From: Lampris incognitus
Taxonomy: Eukaryota; Chordata; Actinopteri; Lampriformes; Lampridae
Reading direction: 5' to 3'
Assembly (NCBI RefSeq): GCF_029633865.1
Contig: NC_079219.1
Span: 54,238,808-54,302,807 of the forward strand
DNA: 64,000 nucleotides
Shown here: piece by piece, positions 53,601 to 57,520 of the stretch
Layout of the letters: each line of letters starts with the position of its first letter
How positions within the stretch are numbered: the first letter of the stretch is position 1
Position numbers and translations under genes: made by a program
The notes under the pieces: model-generated
The model's input: the letters and a program-made list of their open reading frames with translations, nothing else
Databases searched by the model: none
Told to the model about the DNA's origin: nothing

Positions 53601-55226
53601 TATTCAGTGAAAGTGCTGAGTCAAAAGTGTGTGAACGGAGTGAAAAAGCAAATTCACCGTGAAAGCCAATTCCCACAGACTAAACCGATCAAATGCTAAA
53701 GCTCCCTCCCATTGCTATTTTCTTAGAAATATTTGGCTTTCTATAGCAATAATGAGCATTGGCAGAGGTGAAACATGCGTGGGTGAGAGCTACATCCCAC
53801 CAGCACACAAAAGCACGATTGAAACTCAGGCCTATCTGGGCTGAAGAGAGACAACATCAAGTCATTGGATGGAGTTGCAAGGTTAAGGTGGGAAACAGTG
53901 TCACTTACTGAAGGACGCTGTGAAATCGCTCAAAGCCCAGTTCCTCAGCAGCCAAAGCAGCTAGGCACAGGAAAACATCCACACATACACTATAAGCACA
54001 ACATTCCTCTTGACTAAACAGCTTCAGCAAAACCACACATCACGTTAGTCATAATTACTGCCTAGAAACGGCAACTGAACATTTAAACCCTGACTTGCTA
54101 CAAGAATAAGAAAAAAAAAACACTGAGGGCAAGACTTAGGTGAGTGAGGGATTATTCTCATGTCTGTGCACTGTTATTTCAATATCTTGTATGCTGTTGC
54201 GGTAGAGGGATTACTCACTGGGCTGCTGCTGCTGTCGGTTCAGCTGGCTGCTCTCTGGCTCTGGTGTGCCCTGTGTCTGTGACGGTGTGTGTGGGGTGGT
54301 GTGTGTACTGGGGTGCGGGCTTTGACCTTTGGCCCAGGACACCAGGCAGTAACCAGTGGAGGGGCTGGAACAGGCCGACTCCAGGATCTCACTCAGCGTG
54401 GAACACAGAGCCGCTTTCTGCTCCTCCTCTGGGAGATGTGCGAGCGCGCGCGCGCACACACACACAATTTAAAAAAAAAGTTCAATATCTCAGTGAAACA
54501 AAATTCAAGTGTTAATCAGGAGGCAAACAGGCTTGAAATTTTGAAACCTAGCAGGGTACAAGTTCAGAAATCAAGTAAAAGTTCAGAAATGAAGTCACAC
54601 ATGCACCTACCTGAGATGTGTCTCCAGTTGGCACTTTCCCTGTTAAAGAGGATGTTCTTCAAGAGGAAAGCCTGCAGATAAACATAAATGAATATCTTTT
54701 CATGACAATGACATAAACTGAGGAGCTATCTGCTACAATCACACTGAAATGCTCATGAAATGCTCTTGAGGAGACTGAATTGGCCCATACTTGCACCGGT
54801 GCGATGACAGCACACGGCCCACCTTCAAACTGCTCCAGTGCTGAGCGCTCATTCTCGCTGAAAACAAACCCTAAAACACATAAATCATCCCATGTGCACA
54901 TTAAATGACCAGCTGACTCAATGAATGGTTAGAGCATGATTTCACTTTACATTCTGCGCAGTTTTATCCAATTATATCACAACTCCCCCCCCCCCCAGGA
55001 GTACCAGAAGTGCATGGGTATGGGTAGCCAAAGTGTGAATTAACCCCCCCCCCAACCCCAGCAACAATTCAAATGATGTCCCCAATCCAACAAACCGCAT
55101 TCGTCCCCTCAGTAGCTGAAGATAAAGCCTCATACCCTGAGTCCATCTCCGGAAGATTGAGGCGGACACTCCGTTGGAGGGTCTCCCCCACACCAGATCC
55201 ACCACCTCTTTATTCAACTCCGACAT
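18412..55226 (-). CDS. MINDY3 deubiquitinase, complete, 15 coding exons
   Basis: Encodes the MINDY-family cysteine protease that trims Lys48-linked polyubiquitin chains (known for the family). Exons, in order: 55226-55136, 54870-54791, 54671-54611, 54428-54219, 53960-53909, 53089-52975, 52594-52521, 52122-52043, 51827-51757, 50627-50547, 32660-32588, 26016-25944, 20978-20891, 19994-19923, 18561-18412. They sum to 1371 nt, 456 residues plus stop, with every phase closing and all GT-AG junctions; human MINDY3 is about 445. The active-site segment [14 protein letters not shown] puts the nucleophile at Cys50, with Gln44 as the likely oxyanion residue; [10 protein letters not shown] supplies His298. 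An EF-hand-like [16 protein letters not shown] follows, and the protein ends [18 protein letters not shown]. The start chosen, MSELNKE, matches the vertebrate N terminus; an in-frame ATG nine codons earlier (55251-55253) is possible. Introns 10-14 are swollen by transposons; introns 1-9 are compact. Confidence 0.97.
18697..19390. other. mindy3 intron 14, unique sequence with microsatellites
   Basis: Holds (CA)n at 18719-18745, (GT)n at 18860-18880 and 19260-19282. No coding sequence is seen. Confidence 0.7.
19394..19888 (+). mobile_element. SINE family A, copy 2, with 34-bp target-site duplication
   Basis: The tRNA-like head from 19431 has TAGCATGGCGG and the B box GGTTCGAATCC; the A-rich tail ends about 19854. 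The sequence AGCAAGAACAAGTGTGAGAG continuing ACAAAG flanks it on both sides (19394-19427 and 19855-19888, one mismatch). It lies antisense within mindy3 intron 14. Confidence 0.93.
19923..19994 (-). CDS. mindy3 coding exon 14
   Basis: Encodes [20 protein letters not shown] and HNEK. The acceptor is CTGTTCCAG, the donor AAAAG|GTGAGA, phase 0. A poly(C) run lies about 10 bases into the following intron. Confidence 0.95.
19995..20890. other. mindy3 intron 13 with (GT)n
   Basis: Mostly unique sequence; a pure (TG)n tract at 20409-20463 and (CA)n at 20860-20878. Only noncoding frames are seen. Confidence 0.75.
20891..20978 (-). CDS. mindy3 coding exon 13
   Basis: Encodes [20 protein letters not shown] and [10 protein letters not shown]. 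The acceptor is ATCCTCCAG, the donor ACCAG|GTAGTG, phase 0. Confidence 0.95.
20979..21997. other. mindy3 intron 12, proximal part
   Basis: Unique-looking noncoding sequence with a GA-rich stretch about 21055-21120 and (GT)n at 21238-21256. No element is recognised. Confidence 0.6.
21998..22440 (+). mobile_element. SINE family A, copy 3
   Basis: Head with B box GATTCGAATCC near 22056, body blocks shared with the other copies, and an A-run of about 20 at 22421-22440. Short similar flanks (GCGCTATG left, GCACTATG right) suggest a target-site duplication. Confidence 0.92.
22441..23099. other. intronic, nothing recognised
   Basis: About 660 bases of AT-rich intron with no repeat structure or coding frame that I can support. 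Confidence 0.55.
23100..23618 (+). mobile_element. possible retroposon fragment, unclassified
   Basis: GC-rich block with ATCATCATCATCGGCGGTCA at its start and GGGACAAATAAAGTTTCTCT at its end, the latter a common tail of fish LINE copies. The ATCATCGG motif also occurs in the 3' region of the LINE at 28378-31671. No continuous coding frame is present. Assignment is tentative. Confidence 0.35.
23895..23968 (-). mobile_element. SINE family C, 3' fragment
   Basis: Contains ATCCATCCATTATCCAAGCC and GGAGCCTATCCCAACAG, the reverse complement of the end of the SINE at 59411-59800. Confidence 0.7.
23978..25082 (+). mobile_element. decayed Tc1/mariner transposon
   Basis: The left end ACTGATGGGCCAAAACATTA continuing TGACC matches the reverse complement of the right end at 25057-25082 (GGTCATAATGCTTTGGCTCG continuing TCAGT). 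TA dinucleotides flank both sides. It sits in mindy3 intron 12, antisense to the gene. Confidence 0.85.
24125..25052 (+). pseudogene. Tc1-like transposase remnant
   Basis: Starts [20 protein letters not shown], the helix-turn-helix region of Tc1-type transposases, then breaks into several frames with stops. The C-terminal piece (24540-25052) retains [12 protein letters not shown] (second catalytic Asp) and [20 protein letters not shown] (catalytic Asp/Glu position). It cannot encode a full enzyme. Confidence 0.85.
25083..25943. other. mindy3 intron 12, distal part
   Basis: Unique sequence with pyrimidine-rich (CT)n/(CTTT)n stretches about 25608-25700 and (CA)n at 25819-25852. No gene is seen. 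Confidence 0.6.
25944..26016 (-). CDS. mindy3 coding exon 12
   Basis: Encodes [20 protein letters not shown] and SEPD, completing the EF-hand-like segment. The upstream side of the acceptor (CTCTCTAG) is a (CT)n microsatellite. The donor is GATTA|GTAAGT. Confidence 0.95.
26017..28288. other. mindy3 intron 11, microsatellite-rich part
   Basis: (GA)n at 26019-26050, (CA)n at 26258-26298, interrupted (GT)n at 26400-26440, and a long (CA)n at 27217-27265 followed by irregular CA-rich sequence to about 27375. (CA)n lies at 27772-27800 and (CT)n at 27920-27950. Apparent frames here are Thr/His or Val/Cys runs. Confidence 0.8.
28289..28323. repeat. (TA)n microsatellite
   Basis: About 17 TA units directly at the 3' end of the LINE. 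It may be the LINE's own variable tail or the insertion target. Confidence 0.9.
28324..32460 (-). mobile_element. RTE/I-like LINE with intact long ORF
   Basis: The minus-strand element includes a GC-rich 5' region (about 32460-31672), one very long open frame (31671-28378) and a short 3' region ending in (TA)n. The 5' region contains no convincing protein, although a 205-codon frame exists at 31852-32469. It lies in mindy3 intron 11 in the same orientation as the gene. The 5' boundary is uncertain. Confidence 0.8.
28378..31671 (-). CDS. LINE polyprotein: endonuclease, reverse transcriptase, C2H2 finger
   Basis: An uninterrupted frame of 1,097 codons follows a TAG at 31672-31674; the first ATG (31350) falls inside the endonuclease, so the true start is unclear. 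Endonuclease signatures are [30 protein letters not shown] and [11 protein letters not shown]. The reverse transcriptase has [45 protein letters not shown] and [12 protein letters not shown], with all catalytic aspartates present. Further on are [20 protein letters not shown] and a C-terminal finger [20 protein letters not shown]. The endonuclease resembles RTE (CFDP2-like) proteins, while the finger-bearing tail occurs in several fish and invertebrate LINE groups, so clade is left open. Confidence 0.88.
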   Translation of the reverse strand, partial: KRWPKHCPLKTSWIGYRTYQDIPLCGRNKKKKIIPFKLATWNIRTLLDVNAERPQRRTALIAAELNRYNIDIAALSETRFLDEGSLKEDTYTFFWKGYPAGGQHQHGVGFAIKNSLLPRLTETPIGISERLMSLRIPLAKKRYATLLGAYAPTLPSEDDVKDRFYQSLDEALRHIPKEDKIFLLGDFNARVGKDNKVWSGVIGGHGIGKVNANGLRLLSLCAEHGLTITNTLFQLKNKHKTSWMHPRSKHWHLLDYIIVRRADTKDVLLTRAMRGAECWTDHRLIMTRLQVEVRPAVRLQRSGKKRLDCTRLEKAEVQNNLRLSLAENLEDIELLLSTDDSIDRKWSSVSSRLYKAASQSIGYKSRKHQDWFNDNTGTITSILKGMHKAHSAVLNNPTSATLRQQWQASRREVQSKLRALQNEWWISKANEIQSHADRNDMHNFYDAVKTIYGPRNCSVSPLKSDDGTTLIKDQKLITKRWAEHFETLLNQPSPTDPSILDELPVRPTIQDLDLPPTFEEVHCAVRSLKNNKTPGPDSIPAEIFKQGGYLCTRALFLFISHVWKNETVPQQWRDANIISIYKGKGDKSLCCNSRGISLLAVAGKVLAKLMLHRLVKHISEELLPESQCGFRKNRSTVDMVFTARQLQEKCREQHQNLFIAFIDLSKAFDTVNRDILWNILLKFGCPRKFVNILQRFHVGMMARVTIGGQESEPFRVCTGVRQGCILAPVLFNIFLLCVTLLLHKEIRKDSGVTVDFRLDGNLFNIRRLQAVTKMTSEHIIELQYADDCAVVAHTPEALQATLAAAARAYGRLGLSINVTKTEVVCQWASTPPSHSPTFNISDKPLATVESFKYLGSFLSDDCSIDREMQNRIKQASSSFGRLRRRVFQNKDLNLHTKISVYLAVVITTLLYSCEAWTLYSHHLRMLEAFHIRCLQCILRITWRDRVPHTEILRKTNCISMEATVTQHQLRWLGHVIRMPKERLPRKVLYGQLHLGRRLAGGQKKRYKDQLKTIIKKCGLNPSQLEDTAAQRSIWRQLCQQGVQNLEKDRGDRRTRRRLKRHEASTTPTPQVSDFTCSVCGRHCGSRIGLYSHKKTHK
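32588..32660 (-). CDS. mindy3 coding exon 11
   Basis: Encodes [20 protein letters not shown] and FDPE, the lead into the EF-hand-like loop. The acceptor is CTCTATAG, the donor TGAAG|GTAAAT, phase 1. Confidence 0.95.
32758..33082 (-). mobile_element. tRNA-derived SINE, family C, near-complete
   Basis: Minus strand: head AGCGCAGTGGTTAGCGCGGT with the B-box-like GGTTCGAGCCC at about 33018, then CCTCCCACAGTCCAAAGACA and a tail GGATAAGCGGTTTGGATAAT ending in (GGAT)n. The same family occurs at 59411-59800 on the plus strand. Confidence 0.9.
33340..34700 (+). repeat. 1.3-kb polypurine (GAGACA)n array in intron 10
   Basis: Irregular GAGA/CAGAGA repeats make the plus strand almost entirely purine. 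It is interrupted at 33541-33655 by the tail of a retrotransposon. Long frames such as 33543-34697 on the minus strand are Ser/Leu-only and not proteins. Confidence 0.95.
33541..33655 (+). mobile_element. LINE 3' tail inside the purine array
   Basis: Contains GTACTTTATAGCTTTGGCAA and TGCCAATAAAGCTCAATTGA with (ATTGA)n, a common 3' end of fish LINEs. Extreme 5' truncation leaves no coding sequence. Confidence 0.65.
34701..35698. other. intron 10, unique sequence with (CA)n
   Basis: (CA)n at 35337-35358 and interrupted GT/CA stretches. No gene or element is recognised in about 1 kb. Confidence 0.6.
35699..36090 (+). mobile_element. SINE family A, copy 4
   Basis: Head GGCGTCCGGGTGGCGCGGCG with B box GTTTGAATCCCC, poly(G) at 35885-35899, body blocks as in other copies, A-rich end about 36090. 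Confidence 0.92.
36330..36510 (+). mobile_element. RTE-like LINE 3' fragment
   Basis: Contains GTCAGGAAGGGCATCCCATG, TGCCAAATCATTATGCGGA and GCTGTGGCGACCCCTGGGAA with an AGAAGAAG tail, the usual 3' end of RTE-type LINEs in fish. No coding sequence remains. Confidence 0.7.
36555..37370 (-). mobile_element. retroelement family B, copy 2, with 258-bp tandem units
   Basis: Minus-strand copy of the element at 16725. Its 5' end is at right (GCGCCGCCATCTTCGCACAC near 37350 on the plus strand). The block starting GGAACTGCCGGTCTGCATGG recurs at 36605, 36863 and 37121, an exact spacing of 258 bp, so the body is tandemly amplified. Confidence 0.8.
37371..37944. other. intron 10, unique sequence
   Basis: Noncoding with a GA-rich stretch about 37725-37880. 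No element is recognised. Confidence 0.6.
37945..38478. repeat. compound CA/GCATG repeat, about 530 bp
   Basis: Irregular (CA)n interspersed with GCATGCA and GCACGCA. A segment of about 115 bp holding CACACAAGCATGCACACACA and CTCTCAAGCA recurs near 38250 and 38367. All frames are low-complexity artefacts. Confidence 0.92.
38733..39157 (-). mobile_element. SINE family A, copy 5
   Basis: Minus-strand copy. B box GGTTCGAATCC near 39109, body blocks as elsewhere, pyrimidine-rich tail at 38733-38752 on the plus strand. The head is cut short at GGTCGTGGCGG. Confidence 0.92.
39158..40152. other. intron 10, unique sequence with (GT)n
   Basis: (GT)n tracts at 39568-39610 and about 39720-39790, (CA)n at 39955-39970. 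Nothing coding. Confidence 0.6.
40153..40280 (-). mobile_element. SINE family C, 3' fragment
   Basis: Carries CAAGCCGCTAATCCTGATCG, GGAGCCTATCCCAGCAGTCA and CCTGGACAGACCGCC, matching the 3' half of the SINE at 32758-33082. Confidence 0.8.
40965..41690 (-). mobile_element. LINE 3' part (Rex3/RTE-like tail), frame-broken
   Basis: Minus strand: [20 protein letters not shown] and [20 protein letters not shown] at 41637-41392, then [14 protein letters not shown] and [20 protein letters not shown] at 41381-41133, then [20 protein letters not shown] at 41152-40967. These are the C-terminal part of a non-LTR retrotransposon common in fish. Three frames are used, so it is a pseudogene. The 3' end is (GAAT)n. 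Confidence 0.82.
41691..42189. other. intron 10, short internal duplication
   Basis: CATCAGTACGTCTT with a following Cys/Leu-rich block occurs twice (about 41818 and 41897), separated by about 78 bases. Otherwise noncoding. Confidence 0.5.
42190..42690 (+). mobile_element. Penelope-like element remnant (GIY-YIG endonuclease end)
   Basis: A degenerate frame includes [20 protein letters not shown] near 42355-42415, the conserved end of the GIY-YIG endonuclease in Penelope-like retroelements. Before it are DEDVHTLDR and stop codons. After it comes GATGAGTGATGAAACGTTTC and GTGTCCAGATGAACTGATTC, sequence that follows this domain in many fish copies. Only the 3' portion remains. Confidence 0.65.
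42865..43298 (-). mobile_element. SINE family A, copy 6
   Basis: Minus-strand copy. T-run tail at 42865-42875, body blocks as in the others, B-box region GGATTCGAACTGGCGATCCC about 43234-43253, head ending GGCATCTGGGTGGCGTGGCG. Confidence 0.92.
43301..44039. other. intron 10, AT-rich, nothing recognised
   Basis: About 740 bases with no frame or repeat I can support, apart from short C- and T-runs near 43857 and 43917. Confidence 0.55.
44040..45095 (+). mobile_element. retroelement family B, copy 3, with 150-bp tandem units
   Basis: Starts AGTGTGTGGGAAGACGGCGG and runs through GTTTGCAGCGG and CCAGTACCGACTATGCAGTG. The block TCGATGGTGTCTGGC recurs at 44351, 44501 and 44651, an exact 150-bp spacing, with a diverged fourth unit about 44178. 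The 3' end has GCTGCTGTGGGCTGGAGGAA, shared with 17270. A 253-codon frame across it (44046-44807) is just the repeat read through. Confidence 0.78.
45096..46104. other. intron 10, pyrimidine-rich with (CT)n
   Basis: (CA)n at 45133-45158 and (CT)n at 45771-45813, plus C-runs about 45681-45694. No gene is seen. Confidence 0.65.
46105..46262 (-). mobile_element. tRNA-derived SINE, different family
   Basis: Minus strand reads GGAGGTAGAGCGGGTCGTCC and then GCTGGTTCGATCCCCGGCTC (B box GGTTCGATCCC), followed by CATGTCGACGTGTCCTGATG. This is a tRNA-like head with a short SINE body. The body lengthens the tRNA and mismatches the acceptor stem, so it is not a functional tRNA gene. Confidence 0.75.
46263..48690. 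other. intron 10, microsatellite-rich
   Basis: (GT)n at 46518-46585 and 47060-47100 (the latter runs into GCGCGCACACACAC, a perfect purine-pyrimidine palindrome), (CA)n at 46737-46770, 46812-46832, 47203-47229, 48146-48178 and 48450-48476, poly(G) stretches about 47400-47470. A CpG-rich block at 47880-48056 ends with an ACCAG|GTAGGG donor-like site. Confidence 0.7.
48707..48861 (+). promoter_or_regulatory. TATA box plus exon-like block, antisense in mindy3 intron 10
   Basis: A strong TATAAAAG at 48707-48714 is followed 20 bases later by ATG (48734). An open frame of 42 codons starting [17 protein letters not shown] runs into a good donor ACACAG|GTAAGA at 48861. The block is CpG-rich in a poor surrounding. 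It could be the first exon of an unannotated plus-strand transcript. No matching second exon was found. Confidence 0.3.
48862..49311. other. intron 10, (CA)n and unique sequence
   Basis: (CA)n at 48929-48967; the rest is unremarkable noncoding sequence. Confidence 0.6.
49312..49517. repeat. 21-bp minisatellite, about 10 copies
   Basis: The unit ACAAAATACTGGGACAACCA with one more base repeats about ten times with CTAC/CCAC and CATA/CACA variants. Confidence 0.92.
49555..50240. repeat. (GA)n-rich purine array
   Basis: Begins as (CA)n, then GAGAGA with G-runs and CAGAGA to 50240. The long frames on either strand are Ser/Leu or Arg/Glu low complexity, not proteins. Confidence 0.93.
50547..50627 (-). 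CDS. mindy3 coding exon 10, catalytic His
   Basis: Encodes [20 protein letters not shown], then LSVFFAK. His298 in ETHLSVFF is the catalytic histidine by family comparison. The acceptor is TATTCCAG, the donor CCAAG|GTAAGT. It is followed by the 17.9-kb intron 10. Confidence 0.96.
50628..51756. other. mindy3 intron 9
   Basis: Contains (CA)n at 50645-50682 and otherwise unique sequence; no embedded gene is seen. Confidence 0.7.
51757..51827 (-). CDS. mindy3 coding exon 9
   Basis: Encodes [20 protein letters not shown] and HYCK. The acceptor's pyrimidine tract is a run of about a dozen C residues ending CTCAG. The donor is GCAAG|GTATAG, phase 0. Confidence 0.95.
52043..52122 (-). CDS. mindy3 coding exon 8
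   Basis: Encodes [20 protein letters not shown] and RECSGM, nearly identical to vertebrate MINDY3. The acceptor is TTTTCTAG, the donor CATGA|GTAAGA. Confidence 0.95.
52521..52594 (-). CDS. mindy3 coding exon 7
   Basis: Encodes [20 protein letters not shown] and HGHG. The acceptor is TTGTGTAG, the donor GGCAG|GTACAG. Confidence 0.95.
52975..53089 (-). CDS. mindy3 coding exon 6
   Basis: Encodes [20 protein letters not shown] and then [13 protein letters not shown], a core segment of the MINDY catalytic domain. The donor is CCAAG|GTAAAA, phase 0. Confidence 0.95.
53090..53908. other. mindy3 intron 5
   Basis: Unique AT-rich intron. A duplicated 20-bp motif, ATTAATTGGCAGCTACAT, occurs at about 53192 and 53211. 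Confidence 0.65.
53909..53960 (-). CDS. mindy3 coding exon 5
   Basis: 52 nt encoding [16 protein letters not shown], a segment strongly conserved in MINDY3. The acceptor is GTGCCTAG, the donor CTTCA|GTAAGT. Confidence 0.94.
54219..54428 (-). CDS. mindy3 coding exon 4, with Pro/Thr/Gln-rich insert
   Basis: Encodes [20 protein letters not shown], then CLVSWAKG, then a low-complexity Pro/His/Thr/Gln-rich segment ending NRQQQQP. That segment largely explains why the protein is about 11 residues longer than the human one. The 210-nt exon uses donor CCCA|GTGAGT; its acceptor lies just downstream of an alternating CG/TG tract. Confidence 0.93.
54611..54671 (-). CDS. mindy3 coding exon 3
   Basis: Encodes [20 protein letters not shown]. 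The acceptor is ATCTGCAG, the donor CTCAG|GTAGGT, phase 1. Confidence 0.94.
54791..54870 (-). CDS. mindy3 coding exon 2, catalytic Cys
   Basis: Encodes [20 protein letters not shown] and VIAPVQ. It carries Cys50 and Gln44 of the MINDY active site. The acceptor is TGTTTTAG, the donor GTGCAA|GTATGG, phase 0. Confidence 0.95.
55136..55226 (-). CDS. mindy3 coding exon 1
   Basis: Encodes [14 protein letters not shown] to RRWTQ (30 codons plus one base). The donor is CTCAGG|GTATGAG; phase 1 joins exon 2 to give TQGFVF. Confidence 0.93.
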
Positions 55227-56575
55227 TTCCGTTCTCACTGCCGATAAATCCACAGTTTTTTTCCGTTTGGTCCAAAAGCCACGGGTTCCTGGACGGGGCA
55301 GGGTAAGGCTGCCGAGAGCGATACGCCGGCTAAAGGAATACGGCTAAATCCTCGCTCGTCCCAAGCCAAGGTTGACTGCCCACTTCTCCCCGTAGGTAAA
55401 GCCGGTGGCATTGGCCACAAGACACCCCCGTGGCACGACAGTTTCCCTCTAATGAATGACAGCAGATGGCTTGGTGGGAAGAACATCAACGTAGCGGCGC
55501 AAGCCTGGCGAGCAACGGGACATAAAGACATACCGAGAGTTGAGTCGGATTTCTGGCACCGAATTGCTGCTCAAAACAAAGCGTGACGCAACCGTTTCAC
55601 TGACCACAACGAAAACTTAAGCTATATAAGCCAAAATGCCAAGGTATAAATAACACACTAGCCAATTAACATAGTTAGCTCGGTCGCCATCGATTATATT
55701 ATCACGAGCAACACTTGAGTGTATGACCGTGACCGGATAACTAGCTTGCAACAAGCCCACAGGTTACAGTGACTTGGCTTTCGCAGCGTTTGCACGCCAT
55801 GACATTTGCGTTTGGAACAGTTGAGCTGGCTAACTAACGTTAGCTGCTAGCATCGGCGAGCTACTAGCCGCTAATTATACACTGCTTTGTCATTGACGCC
55901 TTGTTTCTCATTCTGCTGCAGCACCGATAATCATGTACCGTTTAGGTTAGGTTAGGCAACGCTGTGCATTATTTACCTTATAATTCACAATCGAATATAA
56001 AGAATCCGCATTAGTTTCAATAATGAATGTTGTATTGCACTATCGTCCAACGTCTCTGTCATTCGTTTATTTACAACAGAAATGTAAAAAAAAGAAAAGA
56101 AAAAGAAAAGGAGCGTACGTAATGAACGTGGCTGCCCATTGGTTCAAATCCAAAAACTTCGGCTGACGTCAAGGGGCGCCGCTTTGAACGCGTTACACCA
56201 GTGGTTCATACAGCCGTCAATAACCTCAATTTGTCATCGCTGTCATTTAGCGCCACGCCGGGCTTTACTACGAACGCCGTAATTCGATTTTGAATATGTT
56301 TTTTCCCTCTTTAAACATTTAAGCCACACGTAACAGCACATTTTTTTCTGCACGTCACCATTTACAGTGTTTGAGGCAGATACTCGAGACCAACAAAATT
56401 GTCCTCGACTGCTTTCCGTAGTGGGCAAATAAATGCTGTTGTGAGCATGCGCACAGCGCACTGTCAGTTGAGCCCCACTGTGCGGTCTCCACGCGTCTTT
56501 TTAATTCACCTTTTTAAGTACGTATCACGTTTTAGGAATAGTGAAACTCTAAATTTGAAACTTTCCCGGGGCACT
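55227..56575. promoter_or_regulatory. probable bidirectional promoter of mindy3 and the Acl4-like gene
   Basis: The 1.35-kb interval separates two divergent start codons and includes both 5' UTRs. On the Acl4 side, a perfect CRE TGACGTCA lies at 56164-56171, an inverted CCAAT box (CCATTGGTTC) near 56132, a CHR-like TTTGAA at 56183-56188, and an NRF1-like GCATGCGCAC near 56446. No TATA box is evident at either end. CpG content rises near 55300-55560 and 56160-56500. Which elements serve which gene is inference. Confidence 0.6.
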
Positions 56576-56642
56576 ATGGGAGGGCAAGCAAAGACCAAAA
56601 AGAAAACCAAGACAAAAAGGAGAGACAACTGCAAAAATGGAG
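56576..56642 (+). CDS. Acl4-like exon 1
   Basis: Encodes MGGQAKTKKKTKTKRRDNCK and NG (22 codons plus one base). The basic stretch looks like a nuclear or nucleolar targeting signal, fitting a ribosome-assembly factor. The donor is TGGAG|GTAACG. Confidence 0.8.
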
Positions 56643-57472
56643 GTAACGTGTGAAACAGTTTGTGATTTTGCTAGCTGTTTTGTGTCACAGACAGCGGCTG
56701 TATTTAACCAATACCTTTGTTTAGTGTAAACCGCCTCTTTCCCCGCCGACTGTCTTCCCATGTCAGAAGGTCCTGGGCTGCCTGGTTTGTCGCCCCAGGA
56801 AAGGATGAAACTAAGGCTGCACGAAAAAGCCAAGAAGAAGACGGCTGAGAAATATTCTGTACACCAATTACTAGAGAAGGTCACAATGCCGAACTCCAGC
56901 TCTAACACGTTTTAATTGTAGTTGTGTTGTGATTTTCAAAAGCCTGTTTGTTTGTTTTTTTTAAATTCTCTCATCTTATGTTATCCCTAGACAGAGGAGT
57001 GCATGGACAGTTTTGACTTTGGGATGGCCAGCCGTTTTTGTCAGCGAGCCCTGGACGTGGAGCCCACCAACCTGCAGGTACTAGACATGCTGGGACACAT
57101 CTATTCTGAAATGGGAGACACGCAGAAAGCAAAAGGAATATCCTTCACACTGGACTGCTCTGTCTGTCTGTGTACTTGCAGACATGAGTGCTAATAAAGC
57201 ATTCTGAATCTGAGAGAGCAAGAGAGTGAGTAACTTTCTGTATGCAATTCTATTTTTGAATGCATATATCTCTTGTTGTGGGTCCATGGTAACCTCCTTA
57301 ACCAAGTCCCCTCAAGTGTTTCTTCGGGCTGCTGAGTTGAGCCCAGATGAGGGCCACAGTAAATACATGTACCTGGGACAGATCCACACCGGTCAGGAAG
57401 CTGTAGACTACTACACCAGAGGAATACAGATTCTCCTCTCTGCACTGGAAAAGCAAGCCCAGACAACTGTGA

Positions 57473-57520
<48 letters not shown>

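Noticed and set aside
54144-54515. Plus-strand 123-codon frame
   Set aside because: It is the antisense shadow of mindy3 exon 4 and adjacent intron.
57003-57194. 63-codon frame running through exon 3 into the intron as a complete small protein
   Set aside because: The frame past 57137 loses TPR homology exactly at the U12 donor; exon 4 restores it.
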